6,553 nucleotides of DNA from an uncultured Clostridia bacterium. GTDB lineage: Bacteria; Bacillota; Clostridia; Oscillospirales; Ruminococcaceae. Each line of letters begins with the position of its first letter. The first letter of the stretch is position 1. Position numbers and translations under genes: made by a program. Below the pieces are notes generated by a model. The model saw only the letters and a list, made by a program, of their open reading frames with translations. It did no database searches and was not told where the DNA came from. The DNA lies in NCBI GenBank assembly GCA_947302065.1, contig CAMYUO010000112.1:1-6553 (forward strand), given 5' to 3'. Shown piece after piece: positions 5,058-6,553 of the stretch.

Positions 5058-5084
5058 CAGTCCTCTTATGAGGGCTGCTTTTTT
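5058..5084 (+). terminator. Terminator of the lipoprotein gene, overlapping the integrase stop
   Basis: An 8-bp stem (CAGTCCTC 5058-5065 with GAGGGCTG 5070-5077, one G-U pair), loop TTAT, then six T (5079-5084). The integrase stop codon (complement 5066-5068) lies in the loop, and the last integrase codons form the downstream arm and the T run. On the reverse strand no T run follows, so it should not terminate integrase transcripts well. Confidence 0.85.
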
Positions 5085-6265
5085 GTGCCAAGAGCCTTTG
5101 CTATCGCATCTGCACTCAGTTTCTTGCTTTCGCTGTCTACATGAGTGTAGATGTTGCTCGTTGTTGATATATCCGAGTGACCGAGCCACTCCTGTATCAG
5201 CTTCATCTGCACCCCGTTAGCAAGAAGAAGTGATGCACAGCTGTGGCGAAGGTCGTGGAATCGTATTTTTCGAAGCCCGTTCTGTTTGAGTATCACAGCA
5301 AAGTGATCTGTGACATAGTTTGGTTTGATCAGCTCACCAAGTGCATCAACACAGATGTAGTCAAGATACTTTTTGCTGTAGCTCTTTCCGAATACCCGTT
5401 TCATCTCTTGCTGCCGAGAATGTTCTTCTATCAGTGCCTGCTCGACCATAGGGATAAGCGGGAGTGTTCTGTATGACGACTTGGTCTTCATGAAATCATA
5501 GCCTGTAACCTCCTTCCCTTCCTGAAGCACCTTGTGCTTGATGCTCACAGTCTTTTCTGTAAAGTCAATCGCATCCCATTTCAGCCCGAGCACTTCGCTG
5601 CGCCGAAGTCCGTAATACGCTGTTATCAGCAGCACCATATGCAAGGGGTCCTCTTTTGTGCAGTCGAGCAGCTGCTTTATCTCCTCTGAATTGTAATAGT
5701 TTCCTATGAACTGAACAGCCTTTGGTCTGTCTGCCTGATCCACAGGATTGCTCGGTATCACTCGGCGTTTCATTGCAGATTTAAACGCAATGTGCAGCAG
5801 AGAATGATGACGCTGGCATGTCGTTCCCTTGAGCCCTTCGGCACGAAGATGAGCATAATATTCGTTGACCTCATCGCCTGTCAGCTCTTTCACAGAAATA
5901 CCCAGCTTGTCAAAGAACGGTTTCATATGATGATCGATGTACATTCGATAGCTTTCATAAGTGTTAGCCGATACATTGCCTTTGTGCAGTTCAAGCCATT
6001 CGTCAAGATATTCGCCTATTTTCAGATTAGCTAACCTCTCTCTTTCCATATCGGCTCTGCTCATTCCCTCATGCAGATAAAGTTCACCCGAATTGTACTT
6101 GGCAAGCAGTTGGTTGAGACGGTAGGTCGCCTCGGTCTTGGAGCCTTTCTTTGCTTCAAGGTCGAGGCTTTTCCATTTCTCGTGTCTCTTTCCATCGGTA
6201 TCGTAAAGATTTATTACAGCATACCACTTACCTCGTTTTTCGATCAGATGTCCTGTTGTACGCAT
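5066..6265 (-). CDS. int: Site-specific tyrosine integrase (Tn916/phage type)
   Basis: A 399-residue protein of the usual size for integrative element and phage integrases, which cut and rejoin attachment sites through a covalent tyrosine-DNA link. Three domains can be followed: an N-terminal arm-binding domain (about 1-60, GKWYAVINLYDTDGKRHEKWKS), a SAM-like core-binding domain (about 83-175) and the catalytic domain (about 190-390). All catalytic positions are present: Arg221 in GLRRSE, Lys262 in MKTKSSYRTLPL, His337 and Arg340 in FHDLRHS, His363 in WLGHSD, and the nucleophile Tyr373 in SNIYTHV. It therefore looks active. AAAGGAG lies 7 nt before the ATG at 6265. An excisionase-like gene lies 65 nt upstream on the same strand, as in Tn916-like modules. 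The int 3' end points at the lipoprotein terminator and tRNA-Ser, where one element end probably lies. Confidence 0.95.
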   Translation of the reverse strand: MRTTGHLIEKRGKWYAVINLYDTDGKRHEKWKSLDLEAKKGSKTEATYRLNQLLAKYNSGELYLHEGMSRADMERERLANLKIGEYLDEWLELHKGNVSANTYESYRMYIDHHMKPFFDKLGISVKELTGDEVNEYYAHLRAEGLKGTTCQRHHSLLHIAFKSAMKRRVIPSNPVDQADRPKAVQFIGNYYNSEEIKQLLDCTKEDPLHMVLLITAYYGLRRSEVLGLKWDAIDFTEKTVSIKHKVLQEGKEVTGYDFMKTKSSYRTLPLIPMVEQALIEEHSRQQEMKRVFGKSYSKKYLDYICVDALGELIKPNYVTDHFAVILKQNGLRKIRFHDLRHSCASLLLANGVQMKLIQEWLGHSDISTTSNIYTHVDSESKKLSADAIAKALGTKKQPS

Positions 6266-6277
6266 TTGATACTCCTT

Positions 6278-6322
6278 TCATTTCACTTTTCGTTTTAAAT
6301 CGTACCTCCTTTCAGCCAACAC
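6278..6322 (-). CDS. Possible 14-codon leader ORF between xis and int
   Basis: On the minus strand an AAGGAG (6332-6327) overlaps the xis stop and precedes GTG (6322-6320) by 4 nt and TTG (6319-6317) by 7 nt. Both are in frame with a short ORF reading VLAERRYDLKRKVK and ending in TGA at 6280-6278, within AAATGAAAGGAG, directly at the integrase RBS. The peptide is strongly basic and has two adjacent AGG codons inside a second AAAGGAGG. It could couple integrase translation to xis. It is very short, so chance is a serious alternative. Confidence 0.2.
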   Translation of the reverse strand: MLAERRYDLKRKVK

Positions 6323-6330
6323 TATACTCC

Positions 6331-6553
6331 TTATTTCTCAGGAAGTCTACTATACTTCGGCGGATTCGGCGAAAGCAACAAATAATTTGTATCAAGCTTA
6401 CAAAACTCGATCAGCGCAGTCTTTGGAACTATCAGCTTTCTGCCGACTGATATAGCCATGAGCTTTCCCTGCCTTATGAGTTCGTATGCCTGGTTCTTGC
6501 CTATCCGCAGTTCTTTTGCTGCCTGCGGGACTGTAAGCATATCAGGCAGGTGC
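6331..6553 (-). CDS. xis: Excisionase-like helix-turn-helix protein (Xis / HTH_17 family), start uncertain
   Basis: At least 69 residues from the ATG at 6540. The protein is a MerR-like winged helix of the excisionase type: LTVPQAAKELRIGKNQAYELIRQGKLMAISVGRKLIVPKTALIEF, with helix-turn-helix about 3-22 and the wing at about 27-40. Such proteins bind and bend DNA near attachment sites and steer the integrase towards excision. The C-terminal tail (about 50-69) is short and Pro/Lys-containing. The frame is open through to the right edge (H-L-P-D just before the Met) and no Shine-Dalgarno is visible in the 13 nt upstream of the ATG, so the true start may lie outside the window. It is transcribed with int, 65 nt upstream of it. 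Family membership is clear; a role in excision is inferred from pairing with int. Confidence 0.85.
   Translation of the reverse strand, partial: HLPDMLTVPQAAKELRIGKNQAYELIRQGKLMAISVGRKLIVPKTALIEFCKLDTNYLLLSPNPPKYSRLPEK

Noticed and set aside
1..6553. CRISPR array, toxin-antitoxin pair, insertion sequence or multi-gene defence system
   Set aside because: No regularly spaced repeats, transposase, effector nuclease or paired small toxin genes were seen. Apart from the int/xis module, the genes are known metabolic types plus one unknown lipoprotein.

Overview
The window looks like chromosomal DNA of a low-to-mid GC Gram-positive anaerobe, most likely a clostridial species of the Ruminococcus/Oscillospiraceae type. 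This is inferred from strong AGGAGG-type ribosome binding sites, consensus sigma-A-like promoters, an ATP-type PEP carboxykinase, a lipoprotein with a Ser/Thr/Asn-rich linker and a Tn916-type Int/Xis pair. The genus is a guess from sequence style, not from any search.

Layout, left to right. (1) 3-410: the C-terminal quarter of ATP-dependent PEP carboxykinase (pckA, +), closed by a strong terminator. (2) 472-1688: a two-gene minus-strand operon, a CatA-like O-acetyltransferase followed 5 nt later by a RimJ/RimL-type GNAT acetyltransferase, driven by an extended -10 promoter near 1720-1748. (3) 1871-3550: a stand-alone PTS Enzyme I (+), divergent from the acetyltransferase operon and with its own TATAAT promoter. 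(4) 3589-4005: a YbgC/FadM-type acyl-CoA thioesterase (-), convergent with Enzyme I and sharing a hairpin terminator with it. (5) 4096-4448: a tRNA locus with a strong extended -10 promoter, then a truncated 5' half of tRNA-Ser, a 129-nt structured spacer and a complete tRNA-Ser(CGA). (6) 4493-5041: a small secreted lipoprotein of unknown function (+). (7) 5066-6553: an intact tyrosine integrase (-) preceded by an excisionase-like helix-turn-helix protein that runs to the right edge. This is the recombination module of an integrated element that probably continues beyond the window.

The genes on the left are ordinary housekeeping or metabolic genes in single- or two-gene units. PEP is the shared metabolite of PckA and Enzyme I, but the two are separate transcription units. 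The part most worth a second look is 4130-6553. There the tRNA-Ser half-duplication ends exactly at the anticodon loop, a place where tRNA-targeting recombinases commonly cross over, and an integrase module lies about 670 bp downstream. No element boundary can be proved from this window because the far end is missing. I found no CRISPR array, defence system, complete insertion sequence or clearly new multi-gene system.
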